Assembly (NCBI RefSeq): GCF_000003815.2
Contig: NC_049980.1
Location: forward strand, 15,214,491 to 15,251,007
DNA length: 36,517 bases
Source: Branchiostoma floridae
Taxonomy: Eukaryota; Chordata; Leptocardii; Amphioxiformes; Branchiostomatidae
Reading direction: 5' to 3'
In this document: one piece after another, positions 1 to 13,100 of the stretch
Layout of the letters: every line of letters starts with the position of its first letter
How positions within the stretch are numbered: the stretch's first letter is position 1
Position numbers and translations under genes: made by a program
Notes under the pieces: generated by a model
Told to the model about the DNA's origin: nothing
What the model saw: the letters and a program-made list of their open reading frames with translations, nothing else
Databases searched by the model: none

Positions 1-1
1 A

Positions 2-3000
2 GCGGACGTATTGATAACGTCCCAGATAGAGGAGATTTGGAGGGTTGAGACTTCGGAGGTCTGGGTGACGTGAAATGGACGTATTTTGGGTGTCGCAGCG
101 GCGTGTTCCGTACTTACCCTGGACATAGATCAAGAAGGACGTACGATCCTACGGGGTAAGCTCATGCAAGAAGATTTCCTCACAAATTATGATCATTCGG
201 TGCATGCATTGGTTATATATTTGATTCTATAACAACAGATAAAATGTAACAAGATGAAGATGACGTAGTGCTACAAGTATTTCTCATTGATCAACGTGAA
301 AAGGTACAAGACGGAGCGCAACTGCTGACAATAGAATCACCACTGAAAAAATGGCCATAGGTCACAGCAAGTAAAAGTTGTGGATGACAACCTCTGCAGA
401 CTCCAAATCTAATTGGAGCGTGCAAAACAATCAAGATGGGAAAAAACTGGGCAAGATTTATGGATCATAACGCTAACTTTGTAACAGAATTGAGGAGATA
501 GAACACGGTATGACTATTATAAGCAGCTGAATGAAAGACAGTTCCCACCACCCACTGCCAAATGTTTAGTGCATACCAATTGCAATTACCTTCTTACATT
601 GTTGATCAGCGCAAATGGAGTTTTGCTAGTAGAACTGATAGAAGTTTACATGTTTTCCGATATGACTGCTCTATAGCTCTCTAATACTAGCTCTATAGCT
701 CATGGTGTAGTGAAACAGAAGCGTCGCCTTGCGGACAAAATTATTATTACCATCATTCCATGTGGAAAGATTTTGATTTCGTATCTGTGATTGGTCAAAT
801 GTTTTAAGGAGTTTCATTGGTAGAGATGCCACCCATGATGACCAATGGTGGCCTGCGAATCTAATACCTACGGTACAATTACCCTGTCTATCAAATTTAC
901 CTGTCTGTCATTGGTTAGTTTTGTCCAATCATATTCATTACTAACTCCGCTTTAGCCACTCAATTTAAAGTTTGCTCCCTGTAGCGAAATATCTGCATAA
1001 TGCTTTCTGGTCACTAGGGGTCGCTGTGAGACCGTAAGCACTTCGTTCAACTGGAACCATGTCGTGAAAAGCGTTTGTATGAGACATTTTCTTGTTTAAC
1101 CTCCCTAAAGTTTATTGTTTGAGTGTCGTCCATTATGTTCTCTCTCAGATTTCCTCCTCAGATCGCTTCTGTCGAAAAAGAGCTAGAAATTGATACCAGG
1201 GTTGCGCTAGTTGAGGGTTGCGCTCAGAGTTGGATAGGGGGAGGGGGAGAGCAACATCAAATCTTGCGAACTATCATGAGATAGCCATGTTGACTCCTGC
1301 AGGGTTTCCTTGCTTATGGTCTCCTCGGTAAGGTGTATGAATTGATTCCTGCATTCATTCATTCATTGTCTACGTGAGATAAATGCTCCTGTCCTTGGTG
1401 CTGAACACCATCCACACGGGTAAACAAACTTACTCCTGGGCTTAAACTAACAATGTGCAGCAGTATTGTACTCCATTGTACAACGAGATTGAATGGAAAA
1501 CCATCTGCATCAGGAATCTGTTTATTTGTATATTGTAAATGCCAGTGACGACGGCAGCGCGATTTTCCCTTTGCAGGCGCCCATGGTACCATCGCGCGAT
1601 CACAAACCCACAGAAGATCACCATCTCCAACGCCTATCTGGATGCTGCTGGGGTCGGCAAGGTTGTCACCCTGTCACGAGCCATCTTTGAAGGGATGCCC
1701 ATCCCCGACCAGGATGAATGTGAGAACGCCACAGCGATGGGCAAAAAGTTACCTGGAGGGTGTCACTGTGAGAGAAACGGAGAATGTCTATCAGGTATAT
1801 AATTCAATAGCAATGTTACAAGAAGTGAAGTGTTAATAATCAACTACTGTAGGCAAGTCACAGGACAGATCAACTGAAATATCAATAAGTACAACTCAGC
1901 ACAGGTTATATATCAGAGTAAAGTGATCTTGAAACTGGTTAGCACACCAAAGATCTGCTATTCCACTGTTTAGCTTTGATAGAGAAAGCAGATTGTAAGT
2001 ACGGTTTTTGCAGGTTCGCTGTGCAGGCAAATTCTCCTAGCTGTTTCCAAAAAGTACAGGGAACAGTGAAACACGGCTAAACGTCCCCTTCAAGTATGAG
2101 TGCAACTCATGTAAGATCGTGTGGGCAACAACAGCCTGAAGTCTAACTTCAAATAACTTGATCCAGGGAGGGGTTGCTTCCCAACTTGTTGTGATTTTTA
2201 CTGTCATCCCACGCTTTCATTCCAGATTACTGCTACATTAGTGAAGCACCGGGAACCAACCAAAACCTTCCCAGATGCGCATCAGACAAGGTTCAGGCTG
2301 TGGGAGGTCTGGACATCTTGTACAACGACTTCCACGAACACATCTACGGCATGATGCAGTCCAGTGACTTTAAGAAGTCCTGCGGACAAAATTACACTTG
2401 CCCAAATGGAGAGCCAGGCTGTCAAACAAGGTCAATACTGGCAATGGTTTTCATTCTAATAACAGTGCATTTAGTTAGTCACAAAGATTTGACCAATCGA
2501 GCATAGCTGCACGGCAATCAACATCATGTAATTAATAAGATTGACTGATGATGGCTCTGTCTATTCCAGATGCTATTTGTTTGACAACTTCGCCAATTTG
2601 GTAACCGACCAGGACTTCCTGTCGCTTAGCAACTTGGATGAAAGAGAATACCACAGGGTGTCGCTTGGCAGGAAGGAAGGGGAGGTCATGATGGAGTTGA
2701 TATACAAGCACAAATTCTTCGAGAGGAAAGAGCAAATCGATTTTCAGGGAGCATGCAGCGTCTCACCATATTCCCCCAAGGTGTGTTCATTAAAAACTGC
2801 TTCTCTTGTATTCATTTATTCATTTGGCTGGTCATCTAACTAGCAGTGGCAATGTTTATGTGTGTATTATTGACTACAACACGTCCCAAACACAATTTTA
2901 CTTCAGGTAACACTGGAGGGCATCCCCACGACACCACGAAGCCAAGATGACTATTTCAGAAACAAGGGTCCCATACCAAAGTTCTCCAACGAGTTTGGGT

Positions 3001-4053
3001 GCATACAGGATGTGGTTGGGTTCCTAGCTAATGTGTCTGCATTAGGTAAGGAGGGTTTCTAATGACTACTCTTAGAATGTGTAATGTACATCATGGATTC
3101 TGGAGTACTGAAATCACCGATTCTGCTGATAGAGTTCCAAATTGAAATCTCTGCCATCAAATGTTATCTGCGATCAGGATGCCCAGAAATGTGTAAGGGT
3201 GTTCTCCCACTCCTACATTTTGAGCCTGCTGATCTAAAGTTGCATTCCTGAATCGTTGTTAAAACGTTACATGACTTGATCTACCCTGACAAATCTATGA
3301 AAGGTGCAGTTTACTGTTATAGATTTTGACATCATCTACCATCACAGGTCCTACAAAAATGATCATGGGAAACATATCAGGTCCGTGTACGTCAGGTTTC
3401 TACTATGTCATCGCTTTGCCGAGGACAAACCTGTTTCTACTTGTTATTGAAAACTGGACCAACCACAAGGAGAGCCTGTTCTACAACTTCAACTGCCGCA
3501 TTCAGAACAGGTCTGTTGCAGTTAGTTATTACATATATTTGAATACCAGGTACGAATGCTGAGACAACAGCAATATAAATTATATCATTTCTCAGTGAAT
3601 TATCATTACCGGTCAGTAGACAGCAATCAATGGGCAGACCTGAAGAAAGGATGTCAGATATTCAATGCCCATTTGTGGCTTTCTGTTATAGGAGAAAAGC
3701 CAAATACACTACATAAATGAATACTTTTATAGACACGTTCAAGTCTATACATATTCTACTTGAATCCTCTGATTAGTATCATAGGCAATTTTCATACCTA
3801 TTTCACAACAAACGTTTCTCTTGATGTCAACTGTTACAGGATTGCGGACTCTGGAGCCTTCAGAATCATCAACGGCACATGTGCTCACACAGACGACCAG
3901 AACACACTGGCCCGGCCCAGGAAGTGTCCTATTGTCAAGGATATCAACATACCCTGCTCATATAACATAGGGACTTCAGCACAGCATTCACTTATTGTGA
4001 TGATGGTGTTCGCAACTTTCACTTGGATTCATACCTTCATACTTGGTACTTAA
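2..4053 (+). CDS. Calcium channel alpha-2/delta family protein, 3' part (Cache domains, GPI-type tail)
   Basis: Alpha-2/delta proteins are extracellular auxiliary subunits that traffic and tune voltage-gated calcium channels. Exons read from the sequence: about 2-155 (5' partial), 1577-1794, 2226-2430, 2570-2780, 2907-3045, 3348-3510, 3840-4053 (TAA). All junctions are GT-AG and phases match. Exon 1 carries WTYFGCRSGVFRTYPG and YDPT, joining RPWYHRAITNP and AYLDAAGVGKVVTLSRAIFEG, the hallmark of the family's first Cache domain. A Cys-rich insert follows (GGCHCERNGECLSG, DYCYIS), then VQAVGGLDILY, CYLFDNFANLVTDQDFL and the second Cache region (GRKEGEVMMELI, DFQGAC, TNLFLLVIENW). The end has RPRKCP and a hydrophobic tail, SLIVMMVFATFTWIHTFIL, which fits a GPI signal. 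The von Willebrand A part lies outside the window. Exon 1 shows an apparent frameshift (see findings). The alternative is the related CACHD1 branch, but that has a transmembrane segment plus a long cytoplasmic tail, absent here. Confidence 0.82.
156..1576 (+). other. Intron 1 of the alpha-2/delta-like gene
   Basis: 1.4 kb with no convincing coding exon. It holds a short direct repeat of CTCTATAGCT near 671-702 and a small ATTC run near 1353-1367. It ends in a pyrimidine-rich acceptor (CCCTTTGCAG). Confidence 0.7.
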
Positions 4054-6722
4054 GAATACAAATGAAAAGAAGGAACTCATTGGACGATATGACAAAAACT
4101 ATGAGAAACCATATAATAGATTGCAGTGCACTGCAATTGTGTTTTATTTTATTCAATATCTAAGAAAATCAGGACGCAGTGAAATTCAAATTCTAGAAGA
4201 GAATTAGTACCTTGTACTGATAAAAATAGGTTATTGAATTTTTTTTTAAATGTATTCAATAAGCAATAACTATGATACCTGTTAAGGTGGGATCAGCATC
4301 TGACAGTTTTTCTCACTGAGTACTATTATCATGTGCAATAACAAATATTGTATTACATGTATGTTAGGTAGAATACGCGATGTTAGGCTCAGATGATGAT
4401 AGAGAATCAGGTGAAGAATACTTAACCACCACTCAGCCAATTATTGCCATATAACATGACACTTATGACTTTGATCATTGGCAAATAAATTCAGTTTAAA
4501 CACTGTTAATGATTTGGAACATTAGATGATCAGGTATATATCCTATGTAAATACAGTATAGCAGTTTAAGATTTAAGCCAGACATGATTTTATTGTATTT
4601 TTGGATTATGTCTAACTTTTGTAATACATGTAATTGACTTAATATAACTACAGATACCCTGCTAGTAAAAATAAAAACTTTTGTTTTTACTCATCCCTCT
4701 AGCAGTTAGATACTATAGTATAGACTGCTTTTCATTAAAGCATAGTTAGGTTAGTAACATATTCATACATGTACATCATGTATGCTTCATATTATGTTTA
4801 TTATGTAAACATTCTAGATGTATATTAACCAAGGAGAAGGCAAATTCCTTCTATGTAGTATTCGAACAACGTTTGTCAAATTAGCGTACATCATGACAAC
4901 ACATCTTCTATGATCATTCACTTGCTTTTATTGTTTTAACATATTAAGAACAGTAAACATAGAACTATTGCCATTACAGGTGCTCATATTAGGGTCAGCA
5001 ATATTTCAGGGTTGGCTGATCACAACAACCTATGAATAAAACTATGTTTTATTCAACAATACCGTGTTGCACAGAACAACTGATGTTTTCATTACACTAA
5101 ATTGCCCTAAGTTAGACTTGAATTCCAAGTCATTTGGCAGACTGATAAAACTGTGGGAATTGGTCAGGGAATATCTTATCTAGTCATTGGAGTACAGACT
5201 TGTCTGCTGCATGTTGGTTTCAAATTGTGACTCTATGGCTGGGTAACTCCTATTGCCAATTTCTAATATTGTTCAAGCAACTTGATGATCTGGCAGAGAT
5301 CGTTCACATCATGCCATAAGTTACTGCTCCAAAATGTGTGCAATTAATGATCAAATTCTACAGAAACATACAACGTATGCATGATCCCAAAGATGGGTTT
5401 GGGATATATAGTCCAACCACAAAACACCTATTAATATAAACTGCTCTCATTGTGCAGCAATACAATATTGGTCGTCTAACTTATCTAATGGGATGTTTAA
5501 AGTGGCTCAACATTCATGTTTTAATCTAAAAGATAAATATGGCGTTAAAAACAATAACCTGAAGCAAGATAACTATATATATAACGTGCAATAACATAGG
5601 AACAGTATGCAAAAGTAACATTATCTGTATGTCTACCTATTCACATGGCCTTCAGTTGTTAAAATTATGCGACATATTTACAAATTACCACTTTTGGATA
5701 AGTACATTTTACCCAAGTGGCCCCATAACCTTTCCGGAATTAGATCTAAAGTTGGGGATGAAAACAAGTTCCCTTCAATTTTCCCTAACCTCAGACAAGT
5801 AGTATTCGTTTTACAAAATACCTTGGAATATAGTAAATGAAATTGATAATAACTGTTAAACAATTGACCCTGCATATTCCTAGCTAAGTGGATTTACATG
5901 TTACCTTTTAATGACATTAAACAATAGTGGCTCAGAGAGTTAACTTCAGATACACAAGTCTTTGGCACTTGTAACTAACTTGAAGCCTGCATTCAATGCT
6001 TTCCATTCATTGAGGCGCAAATAATTTCTTTTTCCGTTTAACATCTAGTGCAGGACAACCTTAGGCTAGATTCCAGTTGTCTCCTTGAATTTCTGGCAGT
6101 GAAGCATAACATTCTGATTCACATATCAATGTGAACATGTACATGTAAGACTTCACTGTGGCCTCATAACAGTCTTCTTTATACCAATATTTTCTTCATC
6201 ATCATTTTAATGATCCTAAGAATTCAGTTGCACAGCTAAAGACTTTTGGCTGGTTGCGAATTTTGTTTTCCTAAGTACATTGCAGTGCGCCACCTGTGGT
6301 CCTGAGACTGTAATTATCAACAAAGATTATAGATCATGCATTCTTGTAGCAAATGCAAAAATTACATACAATGAACATATGGCAATATACATGTACTCAT
6401 ACCTAATACATAAAACTGCACTGGTATAAGAACTGGCCCTACAAGTACAGGTAGATATGCAGCACTGAAGCTGGGGTTTCAACTGGAATAAAACATAGCA
6501 ATTCACAATGATGACCCCAGGCTACAATGGAAAGCTAATACTCTTTAGACATTGACATTACATTTTAGGCACTTAAAGCTTAACATCAGCATTGCTGAAA
6601 CCCTGTCCTTCAGACGTATCATAAGCACTTTTTCTTGTCTCTTTCTCAGACGAGTTTAAATCAAATGGAATAAAGGCAGCTCCATGATACAAGGAAGAAA
6701 CTGGAAAGGACAGAGGGGAGCA
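4054..6722. other. Intergenic interval between convergent genes
   Basis: AT-rich sequence holding the 3' UTR and terminator of the alpha-2/delta-like gene and probably distal 3' UTR of NRBP. No ORF here resembles a protein. AATAAA signals on the plus strand lie at 4484, 4670 and 5035. On the minus strand AATAAA lies at 5048-5053, and ATTAAA variants lie at 5906, 6206 and 6740. Which signals are used cannot be told from sequence. Confidence 0.6.
5034..5054. terminator. Palindromic, bidirectional poly(A) signal candidate
   Basis: The 21 bases form two 9-bp perfect inverted arms (GAATAAAAC and GTTTTATTC) around TAT, so both strands carry AATAAA within 20 bp. The site lies between two convergent genes: about 1.0 kb after the plus-strand stop and 2.1 kb after the minus-strand stop. 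Function is inferred only from motif and position; other AATAAA hexamers lie closer to the plus-strand gene. Confidence 0.4.
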
Positions 6723-7087
6723 CAGGGCTGTCTCCAGCTTTTAATGTTTGTCTGTCCCACTCAATGGGTGGGGTGGGGGCAGAGGCCAGCATGGATGGGG
6801 GGAGAATGTGGGTACAGGGACATGCTCCCCGAAAAATGTTGGACATCCAAACCCTAGGAAATGCTGTTTCACACATTTTCAGAAGTAAATCTGATCCAAT
6901 GGGAATCTGGCAGCCCACGTTGTTAATTTCCGTGCATTGTTGAATCTGTCGAATTTGGCAATTAAGAAAATACATTTTCAGTTCGTGGAGTTAACATTTT
7001 TGGGTTGGATGGGGTGAACTTTTTGCATGTCCCCAAAAGCACAATTTCAGTCCCTGGATGGAGGGAAAGGTCCTGGAGACAGCCCTG
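6723..7087. mobile_element. hAT-like non-autonomous element (15-bp TIRs) in NRBP 3' UTR
   Basis: The left end CAGGGCTGTCTCCAG (6723-6737) is repeated perfectly as its reverse complement at 7073-7087. TIRs beginning CAGGG are typical of hAT elements. The 365-bp interior is G-rich on the plus strand near 6764-6800 and encodes no transposase, so it is non-autonomous. No clean 8-bp target duplication is visible (flanks GGGGAGCA and GAAAAGTT), so the superfamily call is tentative. It ends 28 bp from the NRBP stop codon, so it should lie in that gene's 3' UTR. Confidence 0.65.
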
Positions 7088-7115
7088 GAAAAGTTTGAGA
7101 ATCTCTTTCAATTCT

Positions 7116-10100
7116 TTATGCACTTGTTGTGACAGCTGTGGCGGCTGTGGTCACCACTGCTGTGACTCCTGTAGGAGGTGAAACTTGAGGGGGAGGGACT
7201 TGTTGTTGCTGCTTAATGTGGTCCTCTATCAGTTTAGCAATCTTCTCCTTGTCTTGTTCACAGATGAAGCCATACTCTACCAGCTCATTAGCTAACAGCA
7301 AAGGCTCCTCCACTGGAAAAATGAAACAAAGCTTTTATCATATGGTAATTGCAGACATAACAGGAATGAATATATAATTGTCAGAATGCTTATCCATAAA
7401 GTACAACAACAGCACAACACAAAATACTTACATGGCTTGAACTCGCAACTCAGCTGTCTGTTCATCTTGTCTTCAAATCTTATTCTAATAGTCAACTGTA
7501 GGAAATAACATAGTACAAAAAATCAATTCCAACTTCTTATATTATGCAAGCTTCATACAGGCAATAGCATTACCATGTACTACTTAACCAAACACCCACA
7601 AAGACAGTGAAGGTTTTTTCTCTCCAAATTATTTAGCTACACTGCATTCTCTTTTCAGACAACTTTAGACAACCACACAGCTAAATGCATCATTACAGAC
7701 ACTTGACATAAACCAGATCAGGAAGTGAGAAACAGTAATATCCATTTGAATAAGGAAACCTTGGCTGTAATAGTTGCTGCTGAAATGGTACATATACTTG
7801 GAAAGGACTTTACAATGCCATTAATATGGAGACTTACAGACAGAGTGTCTTGGCCTTCTTCAGGTCCTTTCACATCACAGCTCATTTTCTTCACCTTAGG
7901 AAAAAAAAATGTCAGTTATACATGATCAAAATAGAGGACCATTATGCAATATCTACTGAAGCATTTCTTAAAACAGTGACCAGCTTGTTTCAACATTTTC
8001 ACTGAAGATTATGAGTAAAAGCAGGCAACACAAGCAGAATTCAAAATGTTTTATTTCAATTCATGTCTGGTGGACATACTGAATAGTAAGTATCCAATAC
8101 CAGCTCAGATGAGAAGGAATAGTCATGTCTTCAAGTACCAGATTGATAAACAAATGTATTCAAAAGTTCATTTTTTCTAGAATTATTTTAGACTGGATCT
8201 TGTTGACACCATGTACAGTAGAGGCATCCTAACAAGATTGCTTTAATCAATGCATGCAGAAAGATGTGCATATGTTAGTCATTCAGCTGCTGCTGCACCA
8301 AAAGCCTGCAAAGCTGGCATGTTATGCCTGTGGGCATTGATGACAACCTAGATACAGATGCCCCTGCAATACATGCACCTGCAACAGTCTGGCACCTGCA
8401 GTGTTGAAATGTATGGACAAGTAGTTTGTCAAGTACACAATACTCACTCGTCTGTTCTCCATCTCCACCGGCTCTGGTGTGGCACTTTTCTCAGACTCTG
8501 CTACCTCCGGGGAGACAGGACGGGGTTTGGACACTTGTGGATGTGGCATGGCAAAAGCTGTCAGTGGGTAGATGCCATTTCTGTGTGGAGAGAAAAAAAG
8601 GAGACAAAGGTTGTATTATATATTGGATGGACTGCTGCCAAAAGCCACTATATCCATTCAAGCAAGACTGTAACAGCAACAAAGTCTTACAGATTTAGAG
8701 AAAGATTGTGGCATAGATGACATAGATCAATACAACTTTCTCTTTCTATGGTACTCATCATCATCATCTGATGTCCTTTTGATAATTTGGCATTAAACAC
8801 TCACTTGACATCCTCCAGGAATTTCTCCAGCTCTAATGCAGGAACATCACACATCCTGGAGAAGGAATGAAACATCTGTTAACATCTCAGCACAGTTTGG
8901 AAACAAACTACCACAAATAAAACATGCAATAACAATTTATTGAGGAAATGACCCACCTTACACTATTCTTGGCAACATTTCTGGCAAATTCATTTTACAG
9001 TGCAATTTTGTGCAATTTGTAGTCCACTACAATTCATCCTCAGTATGCGCTTTTCAGACTAACAAAAAAAAATGTATTGCTCACCTCAGTTGACAAGATG
9101 GCCTCCCATCAGCATGATGGATGGAAGCAAGCACTTTGTCTTGCTCACTTAAGACAAGTTCATCGATGTTGTCAGGTAGTATTCCTGTACAACAGGAAAA
9201 AATACACAGGTTAGAGCAAGTCAATCACCATTGTAAACATACAGACAAAGCTGACCAGCTCTACTGTAGGGCTCACCTGGCCAATGTCACCACTTTTTGG
9301 TGGTCCTTTAGATAGTCCCCTTTATCATGCCAAGCATAAAAAATCTTTATGTAGTGACCAGCTGTCTACATAGATTTTATCAATCCCCTAAGTGGTCTTC
9401 ATGGTTTGACTGTATTAAAGATTTTTCAGTAGTCACGTCAAACTGTAAAATAGAAATACATAAGAAATCCAATGAGAGGGTATCATTTCACAACTTACTT
9501 TGTTTGTTGACAAAGTTGTGTGCAGCTAACAACTTGAGGGAGTGGACCTCAAACAGTACATGGTGAAAGAGCAGCTCACGGGCAGTAGGGCGCTTCACTG
9601 GGTCCTCAGTAAGACACTTGACAATGAAATCCTTCATACAGAAAAAGGAAATTCTCAGTGGCTGTTGAGAGAAAGATCTGGATACCCAAACAATTTGATA
9701 CAAATGTATAAATGAGGAATCACTTTTTAAAAAATGAAGATTATCACAACACAAAGTCTTCATACACTTACTTTTTGTTTTGGATCTTCTACCTTCTCAA
9801 TTGCCTTCTCAATGGCTTCCTTGGACACAAACGTTCCCTCTCCATTGGGCTGAATTTCCAGAACTGCCATCTACCGGGAAGCAAAACTTTGTCATTCTTG
9901 TCCTGTTTTTTCTCCTCTTCTTCTTGTTATAGAACAATTCAAACAATATTGGCGAAACACACATTTAATGCATGAACCAGAATCCAAGTCAACTGCTTAC
10001 CTCTAAGGCACAGACCCCAAATGAGTAGATGTCAACTGCTGTATTTACAGGAGCCTTTCCTGTAAAAGAAAAACAGAACTATTGAAGTTGATTTAAACAA

Positions 10101-13100
10101 CTACAGAACCAAAGTTTTACAACACATCTGTTTCTGCAGAGTGATTCACACTTCTACTTTACCTTCTTTTAGGTGGTGAGGTGGTCAGGAAAAGGGGTTT
10201 GAAAGTGTGTCTTTGGGAAAGAAGCTTCACACCAATTCATCACTATGCTGAGGTGAAAATGAGTATCTAGACTTGGTTAGGTATGTCCTCTTAGATAAGA
10301 AAAAAGGACCTGTGTTTGAAGAGAGCCTAATATTGAGCATATTTATGATCCCAAAGTAGGGATCCATTCCAGCGTAATTGGTGTGCTATGCTGAAAACAG
10401 TTTACCAGTTACGCCAACCAAAAAAACAAAAATTATCTATCAACTGAAAACAAGGACAATATAGGGTTCAATTACCTCCGTATTCCGGAGCGATGAAGTG
10501 CATATGTCTCTGCTCCTCCCTGTACGTCTTGACATGGTTATGGATTGCATCAGGTGCAACTAGTTGCAGAAAAAAAAAATATGATTAAAATCACCTGTAC
10601 ACGCATTGTCTACTACCTGTACACAAAGTTTGTACAAGACAGCATGGAAGTCAACTATCACCTCAATCTTCTACCTCTAAAACATTCAAGACAACACAAA
10701 CAGATAAATGGACCAACATCACTGGTCATAAAGCATAATGCCTACATAATGTCTATACACACCATGTTTTCTCCCATGATTTTGAAGGTATGTGATGGTT
10801 TGATGCATGACTTGGAATAAGACCTGGTAAAGGTAATTTCCTAGTACTTTTTTTTGTCTTTCATAATGTCTTAGCTCTGCAAACTGCGCATTTCAACTGC
10901 TGCATAGAAAGTACATCACCACACACCTTCAATATGAGTGAAAACTATACATCGAGAGAGAATCTTTTTTTTGACATGTCATGCTGGTAAATGAGGGGAC
11001 AAATGGCTATCATGAACTACAATGCATGCCTTTATACTGCATGATACTACACATGTCTCAAGAACATGTAGTAAAGCAGAAGCTGCAACAAAAAGGGGTT
11101 GGGCAGTCAGATCATCAGATTTCTGTGAAAGTCGGATGAAAGTCTACATCGTCTATAAAACTGAAAAGATTAGAAAAAAGGAAAACAGCTGCCTCTAAGT
11201 GCTTTGCATTGGAGGAAGAAGACAGCTCACCGTCACTGACATCTATCCTCTGTAGAACTAGAGAGGACAGAGCACAGGAGACCAGTGTCTCTTCAGTGTC
11301 GCACAGAAGGTACAGTAGAACCTTGGTTATTTCTGGGAATGTAATGACCAATCTAACCGTCTCCCTACAAAAGGCTATCTGTGCCACCAAAGTTGGAAAT
11401 GGAACAGAAGCCAGCAGGGAGAGGGATTAGATCCTCTCTTGAATGACTGTGTGAAAAATGTATGAGTTGCCAGCACAACAAAACCTCAATCATTATCATT
11501 GCATCAAGATAATGTGCATGTCCAACTGTCATGATAACCAAGGCTTTACTGTACTGCCAGGAGAGACGAGAGAGCAATGGAGAAGATGCCACCAGCTTGA
11601 ATGCCATTAGTGATAACAAGGTATTGGTCACATTATAGCCCACATTCTTTAGCCTACATTTGCTCCAACAGTACCAAATAGCCCAGAAATATACTTAACA
11701 AGGTAGGATCCTAAGCTTTTAGCTGATGCCTTATCATCAGTAGGACTATTCAGCTGTAGACAAAGCTGTAGGGCTGATATGAATGATCTTATCATGATCA
11801 ATATTGACCGACAGTGGCAATGTATATTATCAGACAACTATGATGTAAAGTAGAGGAAGGATATTGTTACTTTACTGTACATGTAGTTCATACAGGAAAT
11901 GTCACTGTTAATGTTCATTTAGAACAGGAACAAATGGCATATCAAACTGTGGCATGTTCATCCATTGCCTCACTCCTCTCCAGTAGAAAAGGAGCACTGA
12001 TGATGCTACCATAGTACGTCTAAAGACAAGGTGTACTGACAAGCAGAAACAGAAAGAATTGGTGACAACAGAATTTTAACTATTTCATTTACCCACAAAT
12101 GAACCGACTGCGTACTTACTTCACTAAAACTAAGACATAAAAACATATCTATTGACAAAGTATAAAGTAGACACATAGTGAAATAAACCTAGCATCCTAA
12201 TAAAACATTACTACCTTATAATACAATAGGAAGCAGTCTACCTGTACAGTAGGCACTTGTACACAGAAACAAGTCTAAGTAGGAACTACATTCATAGGCA
12301 AAAGTTTGTACACTCATGGGAACTACCATGCAACTCAGCAAGAGTGAAAGACAGGGGTGTGCAGAACACCTAGCATGGAAAGCAAGGTTATGGGCAGCAA
12401 GGTGCAGAAGGGAGAGTGAAGCAATATGGTGAGACAGGGAAAGTCTTCAAGTATTCTTTTCTTTTTGTTTCCTCCATCAATAGGTTTACTGTTTTCAACA
12501 AAGTTCATGGTCAATATTTGCATGTGATCTTGAAGAACAGGGAAACCAGCACCAATCATGCTGTTTCCTACTTAAAGAAGTTAAAGACAAGGAAATTTAT
12601 GTACTTACACACAAACATACATAATACGAAAGACAATTCCTTTGTGCTTTACCTGAGCCAATCTTGATCAGCCCGTTGTGTTGGATGAAGATTGTGTCAC
12701 AGTTCAGGTTACCGTGGATGATCGGGGGATCACAACTATGCAGGTAGCTAGAAAAGACAATGTGGACACAACATGAGTTTGTGCCATGTGTCAAAGTGGG
12801 GGCTAAACAAGTTTTACAATCACAAAGCATAATTCAAAGCAAGTCTGTTCAAAGCAGAAACATCCAATACTAATCATTCCACACATTACAAGAGACAACA
12901 GTTTAGATGTCAATTGCAATCTGCACTTATTAACACATAAATTAGTCTCCAACAAGTTGCAAATAAACAAATGTTTCAGACTTTTAGCTAGGAGGGCATC
13001 AATGATGCCCTACTTTGCAGCAGGACGTCTAGAGGTTTCCCAGGTAATTTCCCAGGTAATTTCCCAGGTAATTTCATACACAACGTTTTAATGCCTCGTC

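Noticed and set aside
6661-6975. 104-residue minus-strand ORF
   Set aside because: It lies mostly within the inverted-repeat element at 6723-7087 and has no protein-family resemblance.
12597-12830. 77-residue ORF as a separate small gene
   Set aside because: Its middle is NRBP exon 12747-12653; the ends are intron read-through.
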